Below, in pieces: positions 37,628-50,385 of a stretch of 64,000 nt of DNA. The notes under the pieces are model-generated. The model had not been told where the DNA came from, did not search any database, and saw only the letters and a list, made by a program, of their open reading frames with translations. The DNA comes from Atherinomorus stipes (Eukaryota > Chordata > Actinopteri > Atheriniformes > Atherinidae): NCBI GenBank assembly GCA_023101725.1, contig JALJCO010012917.1, positions 334,071-398,070 of the forward strand. The letters are read 5' to 3'. Position 1 is the first letter of the stretch, and each line of letters begins with the position of its first letter. A program made the translations under genes and the position numbers.

Positions 37628-38935
37628 AGAGATGGACCGATCGCAAATCAGCCGATAGTGCCCCTATCGGTTTTGATCTGAGTTCTCAAAATAGATCAAA
37701 GCAAGCCGATCTGATGACCTTCACAATAACTACAGCGTTTTGGCGTTTGACACGCGTTACGCACATCAGACGCGGGAAATACAGAGGAGACTCCAGTGAA
37801 TCTCTTCACTTCACGGAGACAGTGGAGGATAAACTGTGATCTGTGTCCAGCCCCGGATTCATAACGGTGGGTTGACGACCTGCTGTCCCGATGGGATTTA
37901 ATGGGCTTATAATGCCATCCCGATGCAGGACTTCAGGTCGTTAAACTGGGCCAGCGCAGTTTCGACGATGGACGAAACGATGGACGAAACTGCGCCCATC
38001 GTCAGCTCGTAGCTCCTGGAGTAAATGGTGGAACTTGTCAAACACAGAACACCTCTGAACAATCTGATGAATCCAGACACAGTGCAGAGACGCCCGACAA
38101 CGTTGTTCTCAGACCTAGAAGAGCAAATAAAGCCAAGCAGCTGCTCAGTTTCATCCGCCATCATACAGAAACGCAGACGAGGAAGACAACCGGGTCCACC
38201 ACCACACTTTCGATGCTCTTGACGCACGTGATACGCAAGGCAAATCTGCCATTCATGCTGCTTAATCAGAAGTAAGCTCATCAATAAAATCATAATTTTA
38301 TTATATTATTTTGGCTAGGATGTTTATGTTACAGTTAACATAAAAAATAAAAAATTTTTTATTTTTCCACAAAAAGCTTGTAGCTAAACTCGAAATGGTG
38401 TCTCTGAGAAAGAGCCTCTAGAGAGAGTGAAATGTTTATTATAGTGCGCATGTTGTGTGTTTTGCACATAATCCATTTTTTAATTTTAAGATTTAATTCC
38501 TTTTTCCACAGGAAAAACAAGGTTTATAGTTTACAACTTGCATCAACTCTAAGAGAGTGAAATGTTTACTGTTTTCTGTGTTGGTGCGCTGCACATGTTG
38601 TGTTGTGCACATAATTATTGCCACAATAAAGCTTAAGCTAGTAAGCTACACTTTATGTAAACTGAGTCCAAGTTGTCTCCAAGAGAGTCTCTGCTAGAGT
38701 GTGAAATATTGCACACTGCCTCAGCCTGCAATAAAACAGTGGTCAATTCATGGTAATTTTCCATCTCCTAATTTTTATACTTAATAACATAATGTCAATG
38801 TTATGTACATGAGACAACAATATTGGAGAATTTATGGATTTGACGCTGTGATCGGTGATCTGCAATATCACGATCGGCAGATACTGCTTTTGGTGAACAG
38901 TGATTGGCCCCCAAAATCCTATGTCTGATTCAAAC
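37628..38935. mobile_element. composite: hAT-like element containing Harbinger-derived sequence
   Basis: Left end TAGAGATGGACCGATCGC; right end TTTGGTGAACAGTGATTGGC followed by CCCCAAAATCCTATGTCTGA. Both belong to the family whose ends read GGATTTTCGGGGCCAATC at 50.5 kb. Between them, about 37720-38240 carries the Harbinger-type interior with a minus-strand frame MADETEQLLGFICSS. Boundaries are approximate. Confidence 0.55.
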
Positions 38936-39682
38936 TGGGCCACTGGGTTTTCATTAGGTTTCACAAAACGAGACTGCCAGATAGATTATGAGATCTAAGG
39001 AGCACAAACGGCTGAATCAATGAAAGCTCCAATTGAGCCAAGTGACATCTCTGGCGGGTGGAATGCAACTGATGCTTGAATGGGATTCGAGTGGTCCCGT
39101 ACCAGTTCCGTGAAGGCTATGGGACTGAGACTTGTGTAACAGAAAAGAGGCTTTGAGGGGCAGTAAGTGGGGGGTCCTCACTACTTCCTTTGAATAGCAA
39201 ATAGCATGAAAGATTAGCATTCCAATAGGCCTCTCAATACCAACAGACTCTCCATGGCATAACCAGTGACCCACTGAAACATTGTCAGGAATGTCAGAGC
39301 CTTGTCATGTTAACATTGATGAATTTTTGGTTTGATCCTACTTCTTAACCAAAGAGTAGTTGATAAAGACTAAACTGCAGCAAGTTGAACCCATCTGCTT
39401 TTTAAAACTTTTATCTCACATTGAAATACCTCAACTTTTCATAACCCACCTTAGGATTAATTACCAATCTTGTAGACTCAGTAGGGTCCATAAATGTTTC
39501 CCCCCTTTCCTCAATCTGTCTCACTTGCTGGATCCACACAGCACATGAGAACCATATACAGTATCTTTGTCTGCTGATGCTGCAATTTAGATATGTTGGG
39601 AATCCACATGGAAGGGCAAATGTAATACTGAACCTTGTTTTGTAACGGTGATCCTCTGAGCCACTGAGATCACGTCAAGTAA

Positions 39683-39750
39683 AGGTCCCTTTATGCTCCC
39701 TTACCTATGTAAATAGGGACGTCTGTTTCAAATGTTGGCATCTACATTGC
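39683..39750. repeat. Harbinger-type MITE end
   Basis: AGGTCCCTTTATGCTCCCTTACC and the sequence after it (TATGTAAATAGGGACGTCTG) match the left end of the element at 53944-54520. The right half is absent. Confidence 0.55.
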
Positions 39751-39757
39751 CATGGTT

Positions 39758-40530
39758 ATTAAAGTGCCAGTGGCATGAAATTCCTGGCGACTTTTGGTCC
39801 CTTTTTAGTCACACTCTAAGTACCTCAATACTGTATGAAAGGATCGTTCGCCGTAACTCAGCCTTGTCATAGAATAGAAGACGCTACTATTTAGCACTAC
39901 TGTAAGCACTGCTGTACAATGGCCGAGGTTCGGTGGGCAGGACCAGAAGGCACGCTTGTTACCATGTGCTTCTGTTGTCATGGTGCGCTCGAGGAGTGAT
40001 ACGGAGATACCTGGAAACAATCACCTATACACTCAGCAGGAACCTGCAGACACGCGCCTCTCCACACACTCATGGAGTTAAAAACAAAAAAAGAGTTGCT
40101 GTGTTCTGTTGAACGTGGCAGCACGTCAGGCTTAAAGAAGTTCATATAGAGTCTCTGTGGATCTATACAGGACGTACGACAGTGATGGATTCACCAACCT
40201 GACACAGACGCAGTATGAATAGATTTTAAGAAGAAAACAGCATCAAATTCCAGCAACAAGTTTCCCTGAATTATCAATTCAGTTAATAGTTAATACTAAA
40301 GATATATTACACTAGTTCTGCACGTTAGATCTGTCTGACCGGAGCAGTACAGAAACAATGATGATGATGGATATGATGGATGATGATGATGATGATGATG
40401 AAGATGATGATGATGATGATGAGATTGTAAACTCGAGTCCGCAGTCGAACACGCGCGCATAACGGCAAGAATTATAAACTGGAATAATCACAAACATCAG
40501 TTTCCCTCAGAGATAAAAGACACGAACATG
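39758..40530. mobile_element. TIR family copy 2, partner at 24281-25270
   Basis: Begins ATTAAAGTGCCAGTGGCATG. Its interior runs opposite to copy 1, as expected for the same inverted-repeat element in the other orientation. Contains the GAT microsatellite, matching the ATC tract of copy 1. Ends about 330 bp short of the first coding exon. Confidence 0.6.
40358..40423. repeat. (GAT)n microsatellite
   Basis: Near-uninterrupted GAT units with one GAA and one ATG interruption. Confidence 0.92.
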
Positions 40531-40856
40531 ATAAGATTGGTCTAAAATGGTCTCAGTCTAGAGCCCTGCTTAGATTGATGAAAACAGACCAATATTTTCT
40601 GAACAAAATCAGTCACGAAAATGAAAGCAAGATGCAGCACTTAAATGAATGTCGCTTCTCACCACTTGGAAACTCCTTGCCTTAAATAAAAAGACTCCAA
40701 ACCATGTCATTCTTTAACATTTTTACAATAATATCAAGTCTGTGATTGTACTGGGCAGATGCGCAGCATGTTTGCAAACCAGTGTGTATAAATCTATAAC
40801 TTAAATCTTGCCATACAACATTCAACCATGTAATGACATGTTTGTTAGCAACTTAC

Positions 40857-40888
40857 AGTTCATCTCGTTGCCGTTGTGACAGCACCAT
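40857..40888 (-). CDS. pafah1b1: pafah1b1 first coding exon, residues 1-11 (start codon)
   Basis: 32 coding nt reading MVLSQRQRDE and the first two bases of Leu11, followed by donor GTAAGT. The ATG (40886-40888 on the minus strand) sits in CACCATGG, an optimal Kozak context. The N-terminus matches LIS1 residue for residue, so the start is secure. The same exon extends upstream as 5'UTR, probably to an acceptor at 41169. The LisH domain begins here and continues in the exon 18.9 kb away at 21919-22003. The exon is free of repeats. Confidence 0.96.
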
Positions 40889-41168
40889 GGTGACAGGGCA
40901 GTATGGGCGGGGCCGGGAGGGATCAGTAGGTAAAAAGTGAATCTTGAGCAGCTGCTGTGCTCTCCTCAGTCAGGAGATGAGCTGTGCTGATACAAGCAAC
41001 ACAGGCGAGGACGGGCTGCGTACTCCAGTGGCAGCCGGTTGGTTTTGTCCAAACAAAGACTCAGACTGAGAGAGGGGAATGCAGGAATCTGCCCCCCAGC
41101 TGGTTGACTCCAGGGACAAGAGAAGTAGAGAGCCAGCAGACCACTCACCAGCCAATTCTACACTGCAT
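40889..41168 (-). promoter_or_regulatory. pafah1b1: pafah1b1 5'UTR part of exon 2, probable
   Basis: Unique, GC-richer sequence just upstream of the start codon. The best upstream splice acceptor is a pyrimidine tract ending TTTGCTTTCCAG with the exon starting at 41168. A weaker alternative is CCCCTCTCTCAG with the exon starting at 41065. If the first is used, the exon opens with an ATG that begins a 7-codon upstream ORF (41168-41145, MQCRIGW then stop). No repeat intrudes. The boundary is inferred from splice-site strength alone. Confidence 0.5.
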
Positions 41169-41396
41169 CTGGAAAGCAAAGAATGAGGGAAAGTCATTAT
41201 CAGGTGTTTATGACATTTGACACAAGAAAGTTGGGTAGGAAATGGTTATAGCTCAAGGTTGTTGCATTAATAATTGCACCAGTTAATAGAAAGATAAATG
41301 GTTGGAAAACTGTCACCAATACAGAAACAAGAGACCATAGAGGGCACGGTCTCATTGTTGCGGACTCTTGGCGTGGTCGCATGGCGCAAAAAATAC

Positions 41397-41632
41397 GGAT
41401 CTAATCCCTTTTCTAGACTTGAGAACGTTTTAATTCGTGCCAGAAGTGTCCATGTGACCCTACCCTAACCATTCTGGATTTTGCAATCGTGCAGCCAACC
41501 TCCTCCAACCATTCTGTTCTGACAACCATTCTGAATTTTGGGTGCGTTTACATTGAGCATAATATACAAATCTAATCCCTTTTCCAGACTTGAGAACAGT
41601 TTAATCGTGACCAAAATCTCCATGTGGCCTTG
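41397..41632. repeat. direct repeat, two diverged 65-bp copies
   Basis: ATCTAATCCCTTTTCTAGAC at 41399 and ATCTAATCCCTTTTCCAGAC at 41572, each continuing TTGAGAACGTTTTAAT/TTGAGAACAGTTTAAT to CCATGTG. The middle also repeats AACCATTCTG. Confidence 0.75.
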
Positions 41633-43384
41633 CTTTAACACTCATCTTGCAGAAAATTATTTCTGCAAGAAATAATTATATCCAAATTATAAACCTTCCA
41701 ATAGTGTTTGCTACATAGGAGACCTAAAAAAAGAAAACAGGCATAAAACCACATGACATATTGTTTAATTTAAAAAAAACAAACCCCTCCATTTGATATT
41801 GGTAGTTCAGTTGCTTCTGGGTTTGTTTTCCTGAACATCCACTCTTGTTATCTACAATCATGATCTGCCATCCCACCAGTCTGCTCTTGCAGCAAATGCC
41901 TCTGTCCAAGTACATACAAAAGTTGACCCACATTTTGTGAGTAACGTACTTCTTGTCCCAGGTTGCCAACAGAAAAGAACAACGGGACACAGCCAAGTCG
42001 GCTTGAGTAACGGTTTTGCTCTCAACAAAATATTCCAACTCCACCATCTCCTTATGATATCATTTCCATAACTGGCTAGCTGGGAATTTTCTAATATACA
42101 CTCACAGCAGTGCCTCCTGAAATGCAAGGGGCCTCTTCTTCTACTGCAACAAGCTTCACTAAATTCATGCCAGACCAGTAAACAAAAGGTAAAAACAGAG
42201 CCAAATTATTATTTTTATATGATTTTTTTTTTGTTCGTTTGTTTAGTTTTTTTTGTTGTTGTTGTTGTTTGTTTTTTTGCCAACCTGTAACGGATAGAAA
42301 AACAAAGAAAAGCACAAATCTACACACATGTACAACTTAGAAATGATATCTGCTTTTGGAAACAGTTACATAGAACTGGAAATACCCTAGAAGACTGCAA
42401 TTAGGGGAAAAATAATAATTGTTAGACAAAAAAAACAACTTTTCATTTAAAATAATGTTATAGTGACACTACCACAAGGGAAAATTTCCTCAAAGCCACT
42501 CCTGGGTTTGCCTGCAGAAAAAGGGTACAACTCCTATAAGTAGTAATGTTGTTTGCTAAATCTTTATTATGTCCATTGATAGTGTGCTTTTGCTTAATTA
42601 TATGCAAATCTGACAATGTCATTGTAGAAAACCTGCTAAGCCTAACATAGCATACACCAAGCCTCTGGGTCCAGATCTCACTGCTTGATAGCAGTCCAAA
42701 AGTCTGCCTATCCCTGACTGTGTGTGGATCATGACAGGCAGGGGTTTCTGGCCACTCCCCGGGATCTCTGCAGTGATTCGGGGTCACAAAACATGAACAA
42801 GGTGGCAGTAATAATACTAAAAATGGCTTTAAAGTATCCTTTCAAAGGAAACACTACATTAATGTGTAAAACTACTGAGAGGTGCAAGAAAATTATATCA
42901 TTACTGATCATTAATATTTTCCTCTGTGCTGCTGGCATCTGTCACCGCTGTGAATAGTCATTAACATGTACGAACCTCTAAAAAGTAATTTGTGACTTCA
43001 GAATTGAAAAAAAGGTATTTCCACAGCCACATAATTAGGCTAATGTTGTGTCTTGATGGAGGGGGAAAAAGCTGCAGACATGGTGACTCTATAAATCTGA
43101 CCACTGATGGTTAATAATGATAATGAGACTTCCTCCTATTGATCTCCTTGTCTTTGTGTAGCAACAGGAACTAAACAACAGAGCCCTTTATAGTAATGGT
43201 CCTGACTTTGTGAGATGAAATTTGCTGATGAGCTCTTCATCAGGTTACCTGCTGTTAAATGCTGTATCTAAAAAAATCACGGATAAATATCCTTGGGTTA
43301 AAAATGCAACAATTACGTTTTAAAAAAAAAAAACACACACCCACTGTCCATTGTCTGTGAACAAAGGCAGTTATTATGAAGTTT

Positions 43385-43427
43385 AAAAAAAAAAAAAAAA
43401 AAAAAGCGGGGGGGGGGGGGGGGGGGG
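43385..43427. repeat. poly(A) run joined to a poly(G) run
   Basis: About 21 A, then GC, then about 20 G. Such runs are prone to length error. Confidence 0.85.
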
Positions 43428-43496
43428 TTGCCTTCACATTTTAAAATTATGCACTGTTTCACACAGAATTTCACTTAAAAAAATCCTAACACTAGG

Positions 43497-43910
43497 GTTG
43501 GGCATCAAGAATTGAGCATCGATGGGAACTGGGACTCCCACAACCGATTCTCCCACAATTTTTAAATTTCAATTCCCATTTTCGATGCCCAGTCCGCCGA
43601 ACACAATAGAATCCACTGCAGATGCGGAACGTTTGTTAGTACCAAGTTTCTGGTACACCCGATTATGCTGACACACATGGCACAATTCTGCAACTTTGTT
43701 GCAAATATTTAGCGAGTTTTTGGACCCTCTGATAACTTTCTTTTAATAAAACCACTAGCAACAATTATAATGAAACTTTCTGGTCTTTTTTTTTTTTTTT
43801 TTTTTAAGTACTGATAAGAGTACCGAAAAAGTACCTGACCGATAAGGTTTTACCGATACTACTACTCCCTAACGGTACCCATCCGTACGTCTGTCCCTCC
43901 CTTTTCACGT
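43497..43910. repeat. hAT-like fragment
   Basis: Starts TAGGGTTGGGCATCAAGAAT with AATTGAGCATCGATGGGAAC, characteristic of fish hAT ends. It ends in ACCGATAC/GGTACCCATCC wording without a clean partner TIR. Contains a T-run (about 43780-43805). Confidence 0.5.
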
Positions 43911-44104
43911 CCCTCACGTGAGCCCTCTCTGTGTCCGCTTTCTGTAAACAAATATAGCTAACAGACTGCTAACTGCTGCTGCGCAAAAAAACTCAAAACA
44001 AAACAACAGATAAGGATTAAGTCTTGGAGGCGTTGATGTTTGCAGTGTGGACTTTCTACACAGCAAAAGGAGTTGGAGGCGAGTGGATTAAAGCTTTTAA
44101 AAAC

Positions 44105-44240
44105 GTGGTTTGTCAGCTGTTTACTATAAAGCTAACAAGCTATTCACTCGGCTGTTATCGTTAACCTGCTTGTAAAACATTGGCGCACACGTCCCTGCGC
44201 TCTGAAGGCGTGGTTTTGGGTAGTGTTTTTTTTTTTTTTT
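44105..44240. repeat. dispersed repeat, third of three copies
   Basis: AAGCTAACAAGCTATTCACT, CCTGCGCTCTGAAGGCGTGG and a T-run. Matches 340-530 and 35060-35225. Confidence 0.6.
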
Positions 44241-44449
44241 TTTTAAAGGTGTCATCCAGAAATCCCACTTTTTCACGTTAAAACATGTGTATAGGAACAG
44301 GACCTCAGTTATAACGCGCCAGAAACTCCGGAAAGTGAAAGTAACTTCGTCTTTGAGTGCGGGCGCTCTCTTCTCACCAGAATCGGCCACAAGCACACGC
44401 TCTCCACAGTATGCAAATTGGATTTCTTTCTCCCAATGACGTGAACGAG

Positions 44450-44625
44450 AGCGGCTGCTTGCTGCTAAGCTAGCCTCTTTAGCGCCACCTAAAAGCAGCT
44501 GATTACCTGCCGCAGAGTCGTTATGATCAGCTGTTATGACGTGAACTAAAGAGGCTGCGAGCAAGCTGCTAAGCTAGCGTCTTTAGCACCACTTGAAGGC
44601 AGCTGATTACCTGCCACGGAGTAGA
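44450..44625. repeat. direct duplication of about 70 bp
   Basis: CTGCTAAGCTAGCCTCTTTAG to GATTACCTGCCGCAGAG recurs as CTGCTAAGCTAGCGTCTTTAG to GATTACCTGCCACGGAG about 100 bp on. Followed by a GGA run (about 44656-44677). Confidence 0.75.
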
Positions 44626-47329
44626 CCAGCTTTGTCAGAAAGGACGCCGGCGACAAGGAGGAGGAGGAGGAGGAGGGGGGAGCCGGAATCATTAAAATTC
44701 AAACGATGCCTGACCCCACCTAACACTCAACCAAAAATGGAGTCATATAAGAACCATCAGGAAAAACGTGTAAACACAAAAAGGTGTTAAAGAAAAGGCG
44801 GCTGTACCCAGAATCTGTGACAAACTAAAGAATGTTTAAAGTCAGCTTAAAAATAACATTAAAGATTACGTTTGAAAATGAAAAGAGCTCTAATCAAAAT
44901 GTTACAAATCAGGCAGCACTACATCCTAACTTTGTATTATGCCATCAGCAAAACAGCAGATGACATATGGGTGCGGCATTTTTTTAAGAACCAGTGCTTC
45001 CATGTCTGAGAATGGAAAACGCCCCTGAGGACAACAGTACAAGTGGAGGAACAAACACCTGGTTACAGTAAAATCTTAATGCTTGAAGTTGTGAGATAAT
45101 TGTGTTTCAACATTTGCCCAAAAAACATATCAAACACAGCTATTTTAACAGCTACAGCCCTACTGTCACCTCTGGTTGGGATTTCTGCTGGAGTCATTAT
45201 GTCATCTTTCAAAAACAAGCATCTAAAGCAGCTGGAATCTGGAGGATCTTCATTTTCTCTTGATGACATCACATTATGCTGTGGGAAAGTTATCCTTGAC
45301 TGCAACACAGCACTTCCAACTAGGAAAGTTAACAATGACATGCTGAAAAACAATCAATTACTACATCAATAAAATCAATACAGAACCACAAAAACAGTGC
45401 AGGGTATTTCCACAAAGGATAACCCCTAATAATTTAAGACAACTATGGGTTGGCTAAACACTCTTGATTGCATATCTGAATGTGTTAGGAATATCATTCA
45501 TGTCAGAGGACAACTAGACAGAAAGTACATAAACTGACTAGGACAATAGCTCAATCACCAGCCAATAACATGAACATCCAGGTACGGACAGCACTGATTA
45601 ACATAATCCATTCATTCTTGTTTTCATTTTAATATTGCTTGGCAAAGTCCCCATGTAAAACAAGAGGGGTTGTGTACCTTTTCAACGCTGGTATATCTGA
45701 ATCTCTTTATATTCACTCTGCCAAAAACAATTCATGATTGAAATTAAACTCCAAATACAAAATGGAAATGTTTGCCCATCCATTGGTTATGTTAGCAAGT
45801 TAGAAAGGTATTTAAACAAAATGTATAAACTCTCCAGGGAACTGTGGCAACCATTTAACCAAATCTTGTTGCTAAGACAGCAATTGACAACCTCCAAGAT
45901 TCATTAACTTCAGTGTTCCTCCTCAAACCAGGCTGTCAAATATTCCATCATTTGGACATTTGAGGCAGGCGGGGTTAACACAGACGCTTGAAGCAGAGAG
46001 TTGTCACCTACGCATTTCTGCAGATGCGATGTTGAATGGATCATTTTAATAAACAGCTGACTGAGGTGGTGAGAAATTACGAAAATGTAAACAGCACTCG
46101 TTGCATTTAAATACACGGACACCACTGTGTGCGCAACTCCGTCCTGCCATGGAAGACGTTTATTGTAAATGTATAATCACTGGGTGAACACAGTCGAACA
46201 CACCCCCTCTTCCCCCCGGGTGCGGCCGGTTGCAGAGCTTCTTGATGAGTATGAAATGACTTGACGAAAAACTTTTTTTTCTTGTTCTTGCAGCCTCACG
46301 GGCAAAAACAAAGTTCTTGCTTCTCGCACAGTATGTAACAAGCTTTAGCTGTCTAAAAGGTCAACTTCTGTGTACTGTTGTTATATGAGTCGACAAAAGA
46401 TAAAGAGAGGACCTTTCAGAAACTTGTGCATTTTCCTTTTACAAAATTTGGCAATACTAAATGTCTCTACTTTTACAGAACTATCCTGTCAACATTGAAG
46501 GAAGGAACAGCAAAACACTGATCTGTCATTTGCTCTAGTCTCATCTTGCTGATCAACTGGTAGCAGCAGCCAGCAAAGCAAATTTTGCCTTGCTAAAGCT
46601 TTTCTATTACTTTGATATATAACCCAACCCTAATACAATTGGCAGTGCCGTGCCTCTATTGCTGACAGTAATGACTAGTGAAATTACTGACAAAACTAGA
46701 GACTGGCTAAAATAAATAACCTTCAAGTAAACAAGCTGATCACACTCATAAGTTTAATTGGCCAGTGCAAGACAAAACTAACCAAGTGGGATTATTATAT
46801 AGAAAACGGATCTCTATCTATAAATTAGCTTGTACTGTGGAATGATAGTTTAACTCTGAACCATTTTAAAGAATAAAAGTAGTCTGTAAATCAGTTTGGT
46901 TTTTTTTGTCTAAGCTGCCTCTTAGTGGCTTGTGCTGTTCTGTCTTGGCTGCTGTACAGACAAAGCTGCTGTCAGTACAACAGGAGCCATCACTCCGCAA
47001 GAAACGAGAGGGTTCAGTCCAGATGTACCGTTACTTGTCATCCACAGTCTTTGGTGAAGAGAGAGAGAACGAATTAAACTTATTGCGGTCATCAAACTTA
47101 TTGCACTCATTTTTTCTTACCATGACATTAACTGATTTATTGCTTATTGCGACAGGCCTACCCACATATCCACAGTAGATGCACAAAAACACAGAAAAGT
47201 GATCGAACAGGGAGCAGGCATGTGACACAGGTCGGACTGGCTAAATAACCTTTTTGTGCATTTATTATTGATTTTAAATGGCCATGACTGCAGCAACTGG
47301 CGCACATTGTTGCAATTCTCTCAAACAGT

Positions 47330-48190
47330 AGTATCGGATTGGTATCGGGTATCAGCCGATACACTTAGCCCATTTCATATCAGATTGGATCAGAAAAAAC
47401 TGGATCGGTGCATCTTTAAAATTTACACGAAACATCACCCAAAAACATGCATGTTAGGTAAGCAGGTCTCTGTTGTAAATGAGACTGTGCATCTCAATGT
47501 AATAGAGCTGTCAAAATTGGTCCAAAATGTCATTTGAATATTTAATCTAAAATTAACACATAATTCAAATATATTCGAAAATATCCATTTGAGCATTATG
47601 CCCAAAAGAGGACAAGCTAATACAAGACATAACTACTTGTATCGGTATTTTTTATTTTTATTTCAATATTAACATCTTTAACAAAGCCCAGGACATTACA
47701 AAATAAACTCGCTGCAGTTCCCCCACCCCCCATATCTCCCCAACTGGTGCGAGCAATTAAAGGTCCCGACAAATTAGGTATTGTTTTGATATATTATTTT
47801 AATTCCTTTACTTGTTTCTGATTTATTTCCAGTTGGGTTTTTTTTAAAGTTATATTTGAGGTTGGGTTTTGGTGGTTCAATAAACACTTTTTTTTTAAAT
47901 CAATGAATAATTGTGCATATTAATCGTGATTTCAACATCAATCAAAATAATCATGATTATTATTTTTTCCATAATCGTCCAGCCGTACAAAAAATTAAAA
48001 TTAAATTAAAAAACATTGAAGGCTCCGAGCAGGCTGTAATAAACATGGAACAACTTGAAACAGTAGGCCTATAAGCAAACCAGTGTAGCAAATGTGGGCC
48101 TAATATAACAGGCTATTTTTCCCACAATTTTCACATCCGAATCTCAGGTTTTTAATAATATTCAAATATATATTCGAATTCAAATGTGTA
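47330..48190. repeat. hAT-derived fragments
   Basis: 47330-47420 carries TATCGGGTATCAGCCGATAC and GGATCGGTGCATCTTT, the end of the family at 8068-8420. 47500-48190 carries AATAGAGCTGTC, TTCAAATATATTCGAA wording and an inner ATAATCGTCCAGCC end. No complete TIR/TSD pair could be set. Confidence 0.5.
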
Positions 48191-48515
48191 AATAACAACC
48201 TAATTCATTTAACTGATGCAAAAGAAACAGTGAGTCATCTGACCAAGCCACCTACTTCGACTGATCACACTCAAGCACCCCTGTTGCTGGAGCTTTTGGC
48301 AGAGATTAACAGTCACCACGGGTACCCAGCAGTGTTTACAGCTATTATGGTCTAAAATTAACCTTTAACTCATCAGCAAAAGTGAAGGTCAACCTGGGCA
48401 AAAAATGAATAAAATAAAAAATCTACTGTCCCAGTTGAACAATCTAAATGATAATTTGCTGTAGTGCATCTCACACTTTAAATTCAACATTTAATACTTT
48501 TGTTTTAGGGCTGTC

Positions 48516-49913
48516 CCCGACGCGTCGAGTCGACGTAATCGATTCAGTAAATACGTCAATTTATACAACGTTCATCAATGTATCAGAAAAACGGCAACAA
48601 AAAAAGTTGAATGCTCTTATTTCGAAGGGAAACTGGAAACAGCATTGTTGCAGTTAGCAGAGCAGCCAGAAACAACAGCAGAGATGGCAACGCCTCGAGA
48701 GAGTGAAATTGAGCACATGCACAATTCAGAATCCGATAGAACAGCATCATCAAGTGCAAGTAACCCACCACGTCCACGAGCACTTCAAAGGTGTGGGATT
48801 ACTTTACCAAGGAACCACATAACATCGTACTTGCCAGCTCTGCAGAATGAAAATATTGTTTCACAGCAGCACTACTGCAATGAACGAGCACTGAAGCATA
48901 ACCTCCCAGGAGTGCTTTTGCTGCTCTTTAAGTAATTTAATTTTCTTCTGAACATATCGTTCAAACATTAACACGGAACACGTTTGTGATGGTGTGGTTA
49001 GTCACTCACCAGTCACGTACTTCTTATACTTCTCAATCACCAGCGGCTTCATCGCCAGGTTGAAAGTACTGCAACTCACGTTAACTACGTGCATCATTTA
49101 AAGCTTGCTTCTTACCTCCGTATACGGATGAAAGTGTCCGTATCCATATTTACCGTAAGGTATGAATGGGGCTTTACAGTGATTCTGCCCTTTACATCCT
49201 TATGTTTGCTTCCATGGCTGACGTTATGTAGAAAGTGGACTGAACTAATGCTACACGCCGTTATGTTGCTGCTCATGTGAACTTGCTGACATTGTGAGTG
49301 TGATCATAATGATGATTAGCAAAGATAAAAGAAACTGCAGATACCGTTGTCAGTTGATCTTTATTTCTAAAACAAATACTGTGAGATTCAAAAGACAAAA
49401 ACAATGACAGATAATTACTTTATAAGTCAGATAATTACTTTATAATTCACTACCCTTACATCTGAGTTAGCTGCATATACAGTGACAGGGACATTTTAAT
49501 ATTATATGATGCAAATGTTCATTTGTCTTTTTTTTCAGGAAAATTAAGCAAATAAGTATGGAAGAATTTTTCCCTAAAAGGAACACAGCACCACCATGCA
49601 CCCCCAAGATGTCAGAAGAGCTGAGTGACAGCATCTTGAAAATGATAATAGTGACTCCCATTGCAGTTGAGGAGGGAAAAGGCTTTTGTGAAACTCAGTT
49701 GAATCTGCACAAGATTTTTAGCATTTAGACAGTATTTAGCATTTTTGGTTTTGTTCTAGTCAAAATTCACTGTCATATTCATCAAGCTATAAAAAAATCA
49801 TTAGATTAATGAATTAATTTTTAAAAAAATCGAATCGTTAGATGCATTGATGCATCGAAAAAAAAAATCGAAATATGAATCAATTTTGAAAATAATCGTT
49901 TGGGACAGCCCTA
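48516..49913. mobile_element. hAT transposon, 8-bp TSD with one mismatch
   Basis: Starts TAGGGCTGTCCC and ends GGGACAGCCCTA. TTTTGTTT (48508-48515) and TTGTGTTT (49914-49921) flank it. Interior has ATTAATCGATT/TGATGCATCGA wording and ORF scraps, including one beginning EQPETTAEMATPRESEIE (about 48659), but no complete transposase. Confidence 0.82.
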
Positions 49914-50295
49914 TTGTGTTTATTTTAACACAAATTTATCCCAAAATGCTTTCAAACGCATATCTGTACAGTGGTATCGGAATACTCAAAAAGTATCGAT
50001 GGAGACATTTTGTCTGACTGGTATCAAAGTAGCAACTCCAGGGTATCGATATGCCCATCCTGAAGCTTCACAGCCTCAAGACATTTCAGTTTGAAATGTT
50101 TAGTTTCATGAAGTTCAGTGAAGCTTCCCCCTAAAAATGTTTTTTCTACTGATAACATTAAAGATATAGTTTTCTAAACCTCCTTATTGCTTATAATAAC
50201 TTCAATAACCATCACTGTCTATGTAAAATGATTAAAAGAAAATTCTTAAACTGGATTAAAATGAGCTGCAAACAGCAATGCTGGAAACAATGAAG

Positions 50296-50385
50296 TGCAC
50301 CTTAACTTTTTTGCTGGTGCACCCAAATTACAAAGTTAGGCGCACCGGTGCAACCAGTGCTGAAAGTTAATCTGGGGCCCTGTAG
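50296..50385. repeat. hAT end of the GTGCACC type
   Basis: GCTGGTGCACCCAAATTACA, GGCGCACCGGTGCAACCAGT and GGGGCCCTG. A relative of the subterminal GTGCTCC sequences of the element at 2907-5198. Confidence 0.5.

Noticed and set aside
40358..40423. CRISPR-like or coding Ser-repeat array
   Set aside because: A simple GAT microsatellite inside a TIR element; no spacers.
44124..44564. 146-codon ORF on the minus strand
   Set aside because: Crosses a T-run and a dispersed repeat present in three copies; no recognisable domain.
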